This document shows, piece by piece, positions 35,601-48,035 of a DNA stretch of 64,000 nt. How positions within the stretch are numbered: position 1 is the first letter of the stretch; every line of letters starts with the position of its first letter. Made by a program: the position numbers and the translations under genes. Under the pieces are notes generated by a model. That model was given only the letters and a program-made list of their open reading frames with translations, ran no database searches and was not told where the DNA came from. The DNA comes from Athripsodes cinereus (Eukaryota; Arthropoda; Insecta; Trichoptera; Leptoceridae): contig OX388316.1 in the NCBI GenBank assembly GCA_947579605.1, positions 10,419,290-10,483,289 of the forward strand. The letters run 5' to 3'.

Positions 35601-37458
35601 CGTATTATTATCATTACATAAAAGAATTCACAGAAACAACTATTAAATCCAACTATATTATCAAATATACAAAAAGAAAAATGAGTACGGGTTAGTAGAT
35701 TTATATGTAACAATTTGAAAATTCCATGAATATATAACAGTAATTCTACTCAAGTACTAAATCTTTTTTATTTCTTTTTTACTATGGAATTTCCAAGTAT
35801 CTTCATTAAAATATTTAAAAGGTCCTACCGTATATTTTCTGAATTTCATATAGTGCGTAATATTCACACTAAACTTCAGATAATAAGGTTTTAATTTTAG
35901 CAAAGGGTGATTTTTTCACAAATTTCATTTACTCGATACTTTTAAAACATTTGAATAATATTATGAATGTAACGACTTGATAGAATGGAAAAATGCTAAT
36001 ATTTTAAAGTAGAAATTATTATCTAGTACGTTGAGTGATAATCATGATAAATCAATTTTATTCCACCAATGCTGCAAGTTATTTGTACTTGTCAGGTCTG
36101 ATTTATGGAACCAAATGCATTTCCATGACTCTTGAAGACATCTAATCGTACTGAGAACGGCCAACCAGGCACTTGTTGTCGGTTCCGCTAACGGGAAAAT
36201 AGCACTATCACATTCTAAATGGCGATAAGTATACATCTTAAGTATATAAGGTAAAATAAAAATGAAAAGTAAACGTGATAGATTGCTACAATAAGCTTTT
36301 GAACATTTAGGTAAATGGATATTTAAACAGTTTCTGTAACACACGTTTGCTATAGACTATGTGTTTGCAGTACAATAAAACGAAATTAAATGCCATTTAG
36401 AACAGCAACAATTAAGATATTTATAAGATAAAATATTACCCCATTAAACCGGATTGTCATTAACATACCCAGTATTGCTAGAACGTTGATTTTAGTTTTA
36501 CGGTAATTTATGACATTAACTACCTTTTTATACAATTTACAAAATGAAATGTGGCTTACTAAAAAAGGTCCTTAAATTTAGTATGAAATCTTAGCGGAAA
36601 CATAAAATATTATGTTACTTACCACCCACAAAAAAAAGAATTACACGCTTGATTAAGGTATATGGAGGATAAAAAACAGAGAAAAGAAATAAAAAGCGAT
36701 ATAAACGAGGAAACTCGACCGGTAATGTGTCACCGGTACAGAAAAGGTAGGTACCCTACGTGCCTTAGTAGATTCATACTTTTTATACTACCTACTCGTT
36801 ACACGAGACAATTTTGATAAGAACAGTTTATAGGATAGTTATGTAAACCCCTGAAAAAACAATGTATCTTGTCAGACAACTATTAGATGACGTCTTATAA
36901 ACACAATTTGTCATTTGGGAAACAAAAAATAACAGTCATCAATCTTATTCATTCATTAACGCTACAAGAAGAACATCAAATCTAGATAAACTTACTTGAA
37001 GAATATATAATATATATTTTCCTTAATATCATATAAACTAGGAAAATATATAAAATTTTAAACACGTGAATCTGTTTCATTGATTGTTTTGGTATTAACT
37101 TTGCAACACTTTATTTTAAATGGTATAGTAAAATATTGATCACATAGATCAGCACCTGATGATGGGAACTCGGGGTCCGCGAATTCGGTCGTGCATTAGT
37201 TGTATTGGATAGTAACACTAAACATTAACAATAAACATTACTTACGTGTATTTGTGTTTAAAAGAAACCTAATTGCATTTCAAAAACAGTCACAGTAAGC
37301 AATGCGTTGTGGAAATGAAGCAAGTTGGTATCCCACATTTCCCGATTGAAACCCCGAGAATCTTATTGAATACGGAGTGCTATTTGAGAGAATCGTTATC
37401 AATCAGTAAATGTAAATAACTAAATAACACGTTTACAAAACAAAACTCTTATACTTAC
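35601..37458. other. Tomosyn: AT-rich intronic DNA without recognised feature
   Basis: A minus-strand 100-codon ORF (36,042-36,344) carries no recognised motif. A GC-richer patch with CACCTGATGATGGGAACTCG at 37,153 may be a repeat remnant. Confidence 0.35.
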
Positions 37459-37644
37459 TTTTCTCTTTGAAATTTAAGTGTGTAAACTACTTGAGGTGAT
37501 TTTTGTCTAAAGTTCCACAGGTGCAGAGAATCGTCAGCTGTGGCTGTCACGAGAGCGCCCTCGTTCACCAGGAATTGGATGTGAGTCACAGCGCCTGGCT
37601 CCCCTTCGTGTCTCACGTGAGCGTCTACACCAGGTCTACCAAGT
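37459..37644 (-). CDS. Tomosyn: Tomosyn (STXBP5-like) internal exon, WD40 repeat
   Basis: Minus-strand exon of 186 bp between an ATCTTACAG acceptor (exon starts 37,644) and a GTAAGT donor (ends 37,459). It encodes LGRPGVDAHVRHEGEPGAV, then THIQFLVNEGALVTATADDS and LHLWNFRQKSPQVVYTLKFQ. GRPGV, QFL-NEGALV-A-ADD and LHLWN-RQK are strongly conserved blocks of the N-terminal propeller of tomosyn. Phase: one base completes the previous codon, 61 codons follow, and two bases remain to pair with the G opening the next exon. The reading frame is clean. The exon upstream, which should encode the first propeller strands, was not found to the right and is probably beyond the window. A Lgl paralogue is the only serious alternative. 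Confidence 0.92.
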
Positions 37645-38437
37645 CTGTAAGATATCTTAGTTAAGGAAAATAATATGTCAAACATTTATCGTAATTCTGT
37701 GTTTCGGAATATATATTATATCTATATTATTCCGCTTGAGAGAAACACGATAGGATCAAATAAAAAAAAAACACTGATAAATAATATACTGCTAAATTAA
37801 TTGACTTAGTGGATAAAGTAACTAGTTTGGATCTTGATTTTGAAGTTTTTTGTTAATAAAAAAAACTGCACATTAATAAATGCAATTTCTAAATCACTCC
37901 TGAACAAGTGGATGGCCTGGTAAAAAAATTGATAAACAAATAATGCAGGTAAAATTCAAATTTTCATCAAAATGAAATGATAATGACGAGACGGTTTTGA
38001 CGCGGACGGTCGATGAGTATCACGCTCGTGAAATAAACTCCTTTATATAGAGAAATAAAATTACTTCAATGAATAAATTGGTATCAGTGAAAAGCTAAAT
38101 AAATTACCTAAGTGATAGAAATAATAAAAATGCAATAAAACGAATATCTGGCGACAGAAATAAGAAATATTGTGTGTAATTAGTGAAATAGTGGTGAGTG
38201 CTACTTGTTATTTGTTTACAAATTCATATTAGGTAAATGTGTTCGATATTATTATGTTGTTGTGTCGCCTGATGTGCACATGTTGAACGTTATTTCAAAC
38301 GGTCAGTTTTACAGTGGGAAGCGAGCTACCTAGAACAATAGTGAGAAATATAAAAGCCCCAGTGACCATAATATCAATATACCTACCTAACATAATACTT
38401 ACATACATACATAGGTACATAAAAACAACGATTCACT

Positions 38438-39576
38438 ATGGCTACTTCATCTCACAGCGATGTAGAAATGAAATCAACACCAACAGTTGAAATATTAAAA
38501 AAAATTAAAATCCATATGCAATCCATTAAAGGATCTATCAATGATGGGAAGGGAAAAATTTCTATGGCTACTAAAGATACAGTGAACCGAGAGCTTGAAG
38601 AAATCTATGATATATTCACTCTAATGGTTGCGGAAAATTCCGAATTGAAAGGGGAACTAAAATCACTTCGACCAATAATCAATACGATGAACACAGATTT
38701 AAATGAAATAAAAATATTAATGACAGACAATATGAAAGGACTAGGTGAAAAAATAACTTCAAACAGAGGTGTGCCAATCAGCGGGCAACATAATAATCCA
38801 GAGCGAATTTCAAAACACAAAAGTGAAGCTATATTGATAGTTACACCAAAAAACAAAGATGAGCAACAAAACGAAACTACAAATAAAATAAAAAATGTCA
38901 TCAATCCTATGCATGTAGGAGCGACAGGCTTATCAAAAACAAAAAATGGCGGCATTATTATTAAGTGCCAAAATAAAGAAGGCACGGAGAGGGCTCAAAG
39001 AGAGATTTTGGAAAAATTTGGAAAAGACAGATACACGAGACCAATATACCAAAGAGACCAAAAGCCACAATCAAGATTGTAGGTATTTCTGATAAATTAA
39101 ATTCAGAGGAAATTAAAGAAAGAATGATAAAGCAGAACGACTTTGTTATGGAAGATGATAAAATAAATATAATACATGTTAAGGAAATTAAAAAGAGTAT
39201 GAGTACTACCTACACAGCATTTGCTGAAGTGAGCAGCAAATTATACGAAAATTGCCTGAGAAAGGAGAGGATAAGTATTGGATGGAGCAAATGCAGAGTT
39301 TATGATAACGTTTCCCTTAACAGATGCTTTAACTGTAATGGATACCAGCACAAAGCGAAATAGTGCAAAAACAAAAGAGCATGTGCGAAATGTGCAGAAG
39401 AGCATGGTGAATCAGAGTGCAATATCAACACTGATGCATATAAATGCGTTAATTGCTGTGTAACCAATACAAAACTAGGCCTAAAGATAGATACTACACA
39501 CGCCGCCTGGGATAAAACGTGCCCAGTGTTCCTGAGGAAGACGACGGCTCTCCAGAAGAAAATAGATTTTTTATAG
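38438..39576 (+). pseudogene. LINE ORF1 (gag-like, CCHC zinc knuckles), broken
   Basis: Starts MATSSHSDVEMKSTPTVE and continues with a Lys/Glu-rich, probably coiled-coil region. The frame shifts once near 39,065 (the plus-1 frame continues IKIVGISDKLNSEE). An in-frame TAG at 39,361-39,363 interrupts the first zinc knuckle, RCFNCNGYQHKAK-stop-CKNKR. A second knuckle follows (CAKCAEEHGESEC) and then KCVNC. ORF1 ends at 39,576, 12 bases before the first ATG of ORF2. Such proteins bind the LINE RNA. CCHC knuckles favour the Jockey/I group over CR1. Two lesions make it non-functional as written. Confidence 0.8.
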
Positions 39577-39587
39577 AGAAAAAACAA

Positions 39588-42500
39588 ATGAATATTTATA
39601 ACATGAATGTGGCTAGTCTGATAGCACATCATGATGAAATAAGCCATAAAATCAGTGAGATAAAGCCTCAAATGATACTTTTATGTGAAACATGCGTCAC
39701 GGACGACATAAGTGACGTGGAAGTATCATTTCCTGGATACAGGGTAATACGCTGCGATTCAATTAGTAGACATACTGGAGGTGTTGCTATCATATTACAA
39801 GACAATATTAAATTCAAAACAATAGCAATAGATGTCTTAGAAGAGAAAAACGCATGGTTTTTGACTATTGAGGTGAGGAGTGGAATGAAAAGTGGAATAT
39901 ATACCGTTCTTTACCACTCACCAAACCAAAGCCACGCAAATTTTTTAAATTACTTTGAAAACTATTGTGAAAAAATAAAACGAGAAAATAAATTCTTATA
40001 TATTTATGGAGACTTCAATATAGATCTAAAAACTTGTAATACATATAGTAACAGGTTAACACAAATAATTAATGAAATGGGATTAAAACAACTAGTAACG
40101 GAATACACCAGAATAACTGAGAATACAAAGACTTTAATAGACTTAATCATATCTAACGACTATTATCTTCCAGTATGTGTAGCTGATGATTTCAAAATAT
40201 CAGACCATGAGACTTTAAAAGCAAGTCTAGATAATCCATCAAACGGTACAAGTCGTGAAATAATAACATACAGAAATATGAAAGGATACTCGAAAGAAGT
40301 GATATGTAGTGAGTTGCAGAAAACTGATTGGAATCTGACTGGAGATGTCCATGAAAAAGCCAAAAAAATAATAGACAATTTCACTATGGTTGTTAATAAA
40401 GTAATGCCAGAAACTACAACTCTAACAAAGCAATCATGTAAATGGTACACTAGAGACCTAGAAATACTACGCAAAGAAAGAGATAGAGCTTATAAAGCAT
40501 GTAAATATGAAAACAGTAATGAATTATGGCTAAAATACAAAATACTAAGAAATACATATTCTAAAGACATTAAGGCACAAAAAAACAAATTTGTTAAAGA
40601 TAAGATAGAAGCGTCGAAGCACGACTATAAAAAAATGTGGACAACTTTAAAAGGCCTTGTATTAAATAGCAAAGGTAAAACCAATAATATCGTGGAGTTT
40701 CCAGATGGAGAAGAAGAGAATAAAGATAAAATTGCTGAAAAGCTCAATAAAAATTTTCTATCGAGCATTGAGAAAATTCATGAAAGTATTCCAACTTGCG
40801 CTGAATCCCAATATATGGAGGCTATGATCACAGACACTCCATTCCAATTTACATCGTTAAGTTTAACTACACTTAGAGATAATTATGTAAACAAAATGAA
40901 GTCAAAACCATCAGGAGATGGTATTACAATAAAATTCCTATCCGATGCATTTGATATAGTAGGCCCACACTTACTTGAAGTAATTAATGAATCACTAAAA
41001 ACGGGCAGATTCCCAGAATCATGGAAAACGTCCGTCATCACTCCAGTCCCGAAAATACTGCACCCAAAGATGTTCGACGACTATAGACCTATTAATTGTT
41101 TACCTAAGTATGAACAACTCTTGGAGTATATTGTAAAAGACCAACTTATGCAATACATTGAAAAGAATAATATATTAGTACAACAACAATCTGGTTTCAG
41201 AAGTCGATACTCGTGTGAAACAGCATTGAATTGTGTCATTAATAGATGGAAAGAAGCAATAGATGAAAAAAATATAGTAATATCAGTATTCCTGGATTTA
41301 AAAAGGGCTTTTGAAACTATAGACAGAGAAAGACTAGTCATGAAACTAGAAAACATTGGAATAAGAGGAATTGCGAAGGAATGGTTCATAGACTACCTCA
41401 AAAATAGGAAGCAAATAACAAAATTCGAAGGAAGTTTTTCTACAGAAGAAGCAGTAACAAGAGGAGTGCCGCAAGGATCTGTCCTAGGACCACTCTTATT
41501 TATTATTTATATAAATGATATTGTGAAATGTGTAACTAACTGTGAGATAAAACTGTTTGCCGATGATACCTTGATATATATTGTATGTGATGTGTTGGAA
41601 AATGGACTGTTAAATATTCAGAGTGAACTCAATAGATTATCAAATTGGTTATGTGTGAACAAATTAAAATTAAATGTCAAAAAAACGAAATGCATGATAC
41701 AGGTCAAATCTCGATATAACGAAGCTCACGGGACCGAACAAAACATTTCGTTATACTGAAAATTCGTTATACCGAATTCATAGAATTTTGACACCCAAAC
41801 ATACACAAGTGTACTCCTGAGTCAAAATAATGGTAACAGGATGTCCGATATTCCAGCTTGAATAATATATAGGTACCTATAGCAGGACAAATACATACTA
41901 GACTTTAGAGCGGTACATTTTTTGCGCAACATTAATAATTACAACAATAATAATATTATGCTGTCTCACTCCACATCATTAAGATGATAATGGTCTCTTT
42001 CCTACTAATGCTGAAGTATAGAACACCCTTTGTACCTGCTGAGGGTGTCGTGTTCCTATCATAAAAAAATCTTTGTTACTGGACAGAAAACAAATAAAAC
42101 AGCGATCTTCAAACTGTGATACATAGATTTATTTAAAAAGTATATTTAATGCACACATACTCAACACTCAAAAAAAAATATGCAGAAGATTATTATTTTT
42201 TGACAAAAAAATTTGAAATTTTAGTTTGTTTTGAATTTTCTGTAGCGGCTTTAAAAATGTATTCCTCCAACTTTGAAAAATTTTAAAAAGCATCTTCTAT
42301 CTCCCCCAAAATGCTTACTTTTTCCTTCAGAGTGAATTGTCATCGTTTTTGCTCCATTTTAATAAAGACAAAAAACACACAAAAATGATGTAACTTAAAA
42401 TGTTTTTTAAAAAAAGTTTAAAATCACCGAAATGTAGAACAAACACAACAGGATACATTGCAATGTAAAGTTTTAGAATCAGCGAAATAAAGATGGGCAA

Positions 42501-43485
42501 TAGACGATAAAACGAAATAAAAAGAGGAACACTTGTAAACCATATGTGATGCAATCACTTACAAACACGTGTTATGTCACCAGAAGTCAAGAATAAGCCA
42601 ATTTCACAAAAAAATTGAGTTAATTTAGAAGTAAATTCTAAAGCACTCAGACAAAAACTTCGTTATACTGAGATCGGTCTTCGTTATAATGAATTTTGGT
42701 TCAGTACATTTTGTATGGAAATTTCTCGGGGACAAATTATAGATTCGTTATACTGGAAATTTCGTTACTTCGGTATTCGTTACACCGAGATTTGACCTGT
42801 ATTAGGCAGGGTGCCATCTGATAAAAAATGTGTAGTAAAAATAGATGGAGAAGAGATTGATTTGGTTGATAAAATCAAATATCTAGGAATAACTATTGAC
42901 AGAAAATTAAATTTTAAGGCAAATTTGGAAAATATTATAAAAAAAATTAGTAAAAAAATAGGCTTCCTCTATAGAGTACGTAAGAAAATGGATATGAGTA
43001 GTAGGAAGATGGTGTACAACTCTATAGTATTACCACACTTTAATTACTGCTCATCGATTCTTTTCTTGTCAAGTGAAACGGAATTCAAAAGACTACAAAA
43101 AGTACAAAATAGGGGAATGAGGGCAATATTAGGTTTTGGAAGGTATCATAGGGTAAAACTAATGTTGAATAAATTGGGATTCTTGAGTGTGAAAAAACTT
43201 ATTCACTATCAAACAATGATTTTTGTGTACAAAATTAAAAAAGGACTACTGCCAAGTTACATGTATGAAAATGTTAAATATAATCAAGATATTCATAATT
43301 ATCCAACAAGAAGTCGCGATCAATTTCGACTCAGAAAACCAAGACTTGTAGCAACAGAAAAAAGTGTTTATTATCATGGATTAAATTTCTTTAATAAATT
43401 ACCTAGCGAGGTACGAAACGCGAAATCTTTAGGTATTTTCCGTAAAAGATGTTATGAATGTATAAAGAACATGAATAATCTCTAA
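39588..43485 (+). pseudogene. LINE ORF2 (APE endonuclease + reverse transcriptase) split by an insertion
   Basis: The first ATG (MNIYNMNVASL) is at 39,588. Endonuclease hallmarks: LLCETC (E34), YGDFNIDL (D142, N144) and SDH (205-207). Reverse transcriptase: VSVFLDLKRAFETIDRE-type motif A (FLDLKRAF, D570), GVPQGSVLGP motif B and LFADDT motif C (D659, D660). After LNVKKTKCMI the frame is interrupted at 41,700 by the pogo-like element and resumes at 42,802 in the same frame with LGRVPSDKK, continuing through the thumb and C-terminus (YLGITIDRKLNF, NKLPSEVRNA) to 43,485. Leaving out 41,700-42,801 gives 931 codons with no stop, a normal length. The insertion is therefore the only visible lesion in ORF2. 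Confidence 0.9.
41700..42799. mobile_element. 1,100-bp non-autonomous pogo/Tigger-like element
   Basis: Terminal inverted repeats CAGGTCAAATCTCGATATAA (left) and CAGGTCAAATCTCGGTGTAA (right, inverse complement), flanked on both sides by TA (41,698-41,699 and 42,800-42,801). CAG starts with a TA target duplication are typical of pogo/Tigger-type Tc1/mariner elements. Subterminal copies of TTCGTTATAC occur at both ends (for example 41,744, 41,756, 42,659, 42,745). The interior has no transposase motif; a 75-codon minus-strand frame (42,327-42,554) is hydrophobic and unlike a transposase. It is probably an internal-deletion derivative. Confidence 0.9.
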
Positions 43486-43739
43486 ATACTTGCATATAAT
43501 GTGATACAATGCATACATTAGATATTATGTTTCTTACTTATAGGAAATTCCCTAGTAAACCATTTAACTTGAATAATTTTGATTATTTGATATACATTTC
43601 ATACGCACAGGTGTTTTAGTTACATATTGTAACTTTGAATTATTTTCTAATTTTGACAGAATGACTTAATACTATGTACATGTACCTATATGTAATTGTT
43701 TTTTTTTTTTTTTTATCTCTTGTTGGAATATGTTTGGTA

Positions 43740-43950
43740 TTCTTATTATGGTAGAGTAACATTAAGTATGATTTTTTTTCTCTTATTTTATTTCCTGTGA
43801 TTTGGAATATCAGACATATATATTTATCTTCTTTGTATTCTTATTATTGTAGAGTGATTAAGTATTTGTATTCTTATTATTGTAGAGTGATTAAGATTGT
43901 TTTTTTTTCCTGTGATTTAAAATATCAGACTAATATTTGTCTTTCTTACT
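43740..43950 (+). repeat. Imperfect tandem repeats in the LINE 3' UTR
   Basis: TATTCTTATTATTGTAGAGT followed by GATTAAG occurs two to three times, and CCTGTGATTT with AATATCAGAC occurs twice about 120 bp apart. Such 3' UTR repeats are common in LINEs; here they precede the poly-A. Confidence 0.55.
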
Positions 43951-44170
43951 GGAGTGTATTTATCGTCTTAATGGAATGTGTTAATAGTCTTATTAGAATG
44001 CTTATTAGAATGTTAAATATATTGATAATTTATTAATTAAGATAATTGAAATAGAAAATAAGTATAATAATGGTAGTAATGGTAGTTAATCATAAGGTTA
44101 TTATAAGTTATAAATTAAATGCTATATTTATAACTTGATTAAATAAATAAATAAAAAAAAAAAAAAAAAA

Positions 44171-44755
44171 TATTTACATTTGATTAAGTAAATATCAAGC
44201 GACCTAAGGATACTATACAAATTCAAATTATTCGATAAGTTAAAGTGGAGCGAAGGTTTCACAATAATTCTTTTTAAATATTTTTAGCTGAGATTATTAG
44301 TAGGTACCTAAGTACAAAACTTTTCGAATTTTTGGATTGTATAATTATTAGAAAGGATGACGCGTGTTATTTTTAAGTTAACGAGTTTTTAAGATGATTA
44401 TGATTAAGATGTTTTGAACCGAAGTTGAAGGGTAAAAAAATAAACGTTAAGATTGGAAATTAAATTCGAAGATTTATCTAAAAAATTAAATACTCGACGG
44501 TTAAAACAATGTTATTAAAATTAATTGAGATAAATATTCTTTACGATGCATAATTTAATAAAATAAATTATTGTAATCTATTTGATTTCGTTGACTTTGA
44601 AAATAATTTGAAGTTATTTTTTCGGAAACACAAATGACATAAAAAAGATTAATATTTTTGATTATTCTCATTTATTGTTATTAAATTCACATTAACACAT
44701 CGTACAATTAAGAAATAAAATCAAGAATCAAAAATCATAAAATAATATCGTCTCG
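44171..44755. other. AT-rich DNA without recognised feature
   Basis: Nothing recognised. Confidence 0.4.
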
Positions 44756-44935
44756 TCGTCTCGAGAGTCTCGGCCTCGTGAACATGGGGTCGGTGGTTCG
44801 ATACCAGGTGCCGGCAAACTCCCCTTTCACGACACAAGCTTTTAGTAGCTTACTGTGAAAGGTGTATAAGGTTGTATTTGGGTTTATAACAAACAAAACC
44901 CAGATATATCTTTTTAAAAAAAAAATATTAGATAC
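44756..44935 (+). mobile_element. SINE-B, tRNA-derived, near complete
   Basis: The head contains a box B-like GGTTCGATACC at about 44,793 and a tRNA-like upstream part (GTCTCGGCCTCGTGAACATG). The body reads CACAAGCTTTTAGTAGCTTA and GTATTTGGGTTTATAAC and ends CCCAGATATATC plus a T/A-rich tail. A second copy in opposite orientation lies at 50.5-50.7 kb. Confidence 0.75.
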
Positions 44936-47537
44936 GTCAATATTACTGATGATAAATAATTAAACAGATAAGACAATTACAAAGCTTCAAATAAAATAGT
45001 CAGAAATTCAATAATAGTTATAGAATGTGATGATATAAAAAATTCATTAAAAAAAGCATACTTTACATATATATATTGTAAACATAAATTACTTAGTATA
45101 AAAACAAATTAAATGATTATACACAGTTAAGCAGAATTAAGAATTTCAATAGTATTAAATAATATCATCTATATCATTTACATTATTTTATAAATAGTAT
45201 ACAAAAACCTAAGAAAAGAGTAAACTCAAAAATGAAAAAAATTGCACTTCTATAATAAGGTTTAGCTTCAGTAATGAAATAATAATGTCTAAATTCAAAC
45301 CCAACTTTAAGGGTAGACACAGGAAAAAAGGACGTACAGGAGGTCACTTTGTATAGAGAATAATTAATGATATGTTAATTAAATATGGCCTCCCCTCCTA
45401 CTCAGTAGGGTTGAGGCTTGGAGTAATGTAATGCCTCATAAACAGCGGGCCATAACAGGAATTCAGAATTATCTAAATGAATATGGTTACTCGGGAGGAA
45501 TATTTGATAATCTATGAAACAAGAGCTCGATATTCAAAGAAACAAAAATAAAAGTTATCAGAAATATAAATGCACTCAATTAGCACCAACTTAAAAGTTA
45601 ATAATTATTTTGAATACCATAATTTTCTTGAAACAAAAATCGCTCGTTATATTAAGCGCCTATCTGTAAATTGAATCGGGAAAACGGTAAGATTTATTAA
45701 AGTTTAGCACCGCCAACAGTTGTAAAGATAAGAATTTCTTGATTATCTGGTTGGTCAATTATTATTAAAAAGATCAAATTATACGTATTAAATAAGAGAA
45801 ATTTATGAAATATTCCATAGAGAGTAGAGACGTTAAAAGTGGATTTTACGGCGAGTATTTTCTATTTTGGTAGGTAACGTTCATAGCGCTTTGATAATTG
45901 CACGAAATTATTTGTGAATAAAATGATACTTATTCTAGAGATTAGAGAGATAATTATGAGATAATTTAAGTACACTTACATGTAATTATTATTATCTCAC
46001 TCATCTGCGGGATACAGAAAGGTGCGCAGAGGCTAAAGAGTATTAAGCCTGTCAGGGAATTTCAGGAAACAAGACATGTTAGAGTACAAAGAGAATAACC
46101 TTATTATTAAACAACGGTGGGTGCTGCTCATTAAACTCGTACCAGTACATTTTAAGAATGACAATAATGAACAATATTAAAATACTGTTACTCGAATCAT
46201 AACTATTAAACCAAAGAATAACAAATCACAACATTATTGTATAAGTTGAGGTCTGATTGATCACGTCAATTGATAAAAAAAAATCATTATAATATATTCA
46301 AATTATCAAAAAGAACACAATACTAATAGTATAATGTGACTCATATTTTACATGTATTTACGTCATATCCACAATATTGTGAACAGTCACCCTATAAAAT
46401 TACCGCTTAACTCAAACCACAAATTTTCACAATAACGTACGCTATTGTGTTGATGAACAATGTCCGATATCAAGCTATGTTTGATATCTGTAAGTAATGA
46501 TCAAATTTCCCTATTTAGATTCAAAACTTGAGCAACGTTCACCGCTTTACATGATATTGTATAATATGTCCAATATGTTAATATAATATATTTGTTGTTT
46601 AACGTCAAGCTAGGCTGCTCTACATTCCCAGGGGACAGAGCCATGTCAAAGTGATGTTTGATATAATTTTATATTGAAATATCCTCACAACATCACAAGG
46701 GTATTACTACACGATATTATTATACGAATTACCACAGCACGGTACGGTACGATGTAACGGAGCGGAGATGGTCACGAGTTAATTTTATTATTCCGAAGAG
46801 CACCCAGGACTGGGCTCAAAGGAGTATTTCGCTAAGATTAAATACCCACTATATGGGAATTACGCAGTATTCCAACGATGACAAAATACATACTTTCAAA
46901 AGAGTTTCTAAATAAAGAATATTATGTTATAAAATATCAATATCAGAGATGATGTTCGCAAATATCTATATTTTATACTTTTATTATACCATACGAAAGT
47001 AATGTTTATTGATGTATCATTTGTAAATGTCCAAATATTTAGTAAGCTAAAAAGGAGAACCATTCTTTATCCTCTGGGAAAAGATATCGGTATTGAAAAC
47101 GTAAGAAACTTAAGAAGCTTAAACTGGGAGGATTATTGTATTTATAGGAGATTAAATAATATAATATGTATCTAATAAAGCTGCTATACCTTCGTCAAGA
47201 AGTCGATAAATTATAATGAGAAGTCCGTACCTAAGCCAGACAATAACGTTCTGAGATATGGATTAAGTCCCTCGCCAATACATGACGAGGTTTCGTAATA
47301 TTATGTACCTACTCGTATAGGAAGCCATAATCACCAAAGATAAAAAGATAAAATGTGATAGAAACGTCAATACTTAGTAGGTACAATACACCTAAAAATC
47401 TGTTTTAAAACATAAAACATACAAAAGTATAACAAATTTTAATTAAATACTTAAATCTTGTATTTGATTAATCAAGAAATGGAGTGAGACTACGAATAAA
47501 TCACCAGCTAAAAATTAATAATAAATAATATAAATTT
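44936..47537. other. AT-rich DNA without recognised feature
   Basis: No gene. A moderately GC-richer patch at 45,340-45,450 (GGCCTCCCCTCCTACTCAGT) and one at 46,730-46,830 are unexplained. Confidence 0.35.
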
Positions 47538-47712
47538 GAAAAAATAAAGAAATTTTACATCAATTCAGCGATGATGTTTGCCACTTATCCAGAATGTCTC
47601 AACTTTTTGTTGGCACCGAGAGGTCAGCTTTCATGTTTATTACATGCGGCTGGTCTGCTGGCTGCCCCACAAATGGGATGTGCCATGATGGTATACAAGT
47701 AGTAGAAGTTGT
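47538..47712 (+). mobile_element. SINE-A, diverged 5'-truncated copy
   Basis: Covers the element from GAAAAAATAAAGAAATTTTA (corresponding to the GTTCGAAAAAATTAAGAC part) to CATGATGGTATACAAGTAGTAG. Confidence 0.7.
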
Positions 47713-47814
47713 TCATATATAATATAAGAGTATACCTATAGTATTTCCTAGAATCTATAGAGTTGTAAAGGTACGTCAAAGAGATTAGACAATTCAACGT
47801 AGATGTTTTTAAAA

Positions 47815-47895
47815 AAAATTACATATTGGCACAGAGAAGATAATAATAAGTCCAATGGCTAGCCCACTTGAGTGATATTTGGTAATGATTTCGTA
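47815..47895 (+). mobile_element. SINE-A remnant, strongly degenerate
   Basis: ATATTGGCACAGAGAAGA and CCAATGGCTAGCCCACTTGA retain the order of SINE-A landmarks. Confidence 0.4.
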
Positions 47896-47940
47896 ACATT
47901 AGTAAGTAGTAAAAAAAAGCAAATTGCAAAAATTAGAAAA

Positions 47941-48035
47941 AAGGGGGGGGGAGGGGGTTAGCAGGTTCAAGTCAGGCACTATCTGGTCTGAAAGGCTGGG
48001 TGTCCATGATGGGTTTCCCCCCACAAAAAAAGGAA
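47941..48035 (+). repeat. Poly-G tract and GC-rich patch
   Basis: Nine G, one A and five G (47,943-47,957) are followed by a box B-like GGTTCAAGTCAGG and a C6 run at 48,017. The poly-G could form a G-quadruplex. The patch may be a SINE remnant. Confidence 0.35.

Larger units (their letters stand above)
20785..37458 (-). other. Tomosyn: Tomosyn intron, 16,674 bp
   Basis: Defined by a GTAAGT donor at 37,458 and a TTTTACAG acceptor ending at 20,785 on the minus strand. It interrupts a Lys codon after its second base. It holds a MITE, the 8.1-kb piggyBac-type element with its nested repeats, a SINE-A copy and a LINE remnant. Confidence 0.85.
37980..44170 (+). mobile_element. Near full-length Jockey-type LINE
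   Basis: The order is a ~450-bp 5' UTR, ORF1 with zinc knuckles, ORF2 with endonuclease and RT, a ~670-bp 3' UTR and a terminal poly-A (44,153-44,170). The 5' boundary is a guess placed near GACGAGACGGTTTTGACGCG, whose GGACGGTCG resembles the downstream promoter element that internal LINE promoters use. No target duplication was identified. It lies in antisense orientation to the tomosyn gene. The element carries a 1,100-bp nested insertion. Confidence 0.8.

Noticed and set aside
36042..36344. 100-codon minus-strand ORF
   Set aside because: No recognisable motif, domain or splice context; length is possible by chance.
38605..38985. 126-codon minus-strand ORF
   Set aside because: Antisense shadow of LINE ORF1.
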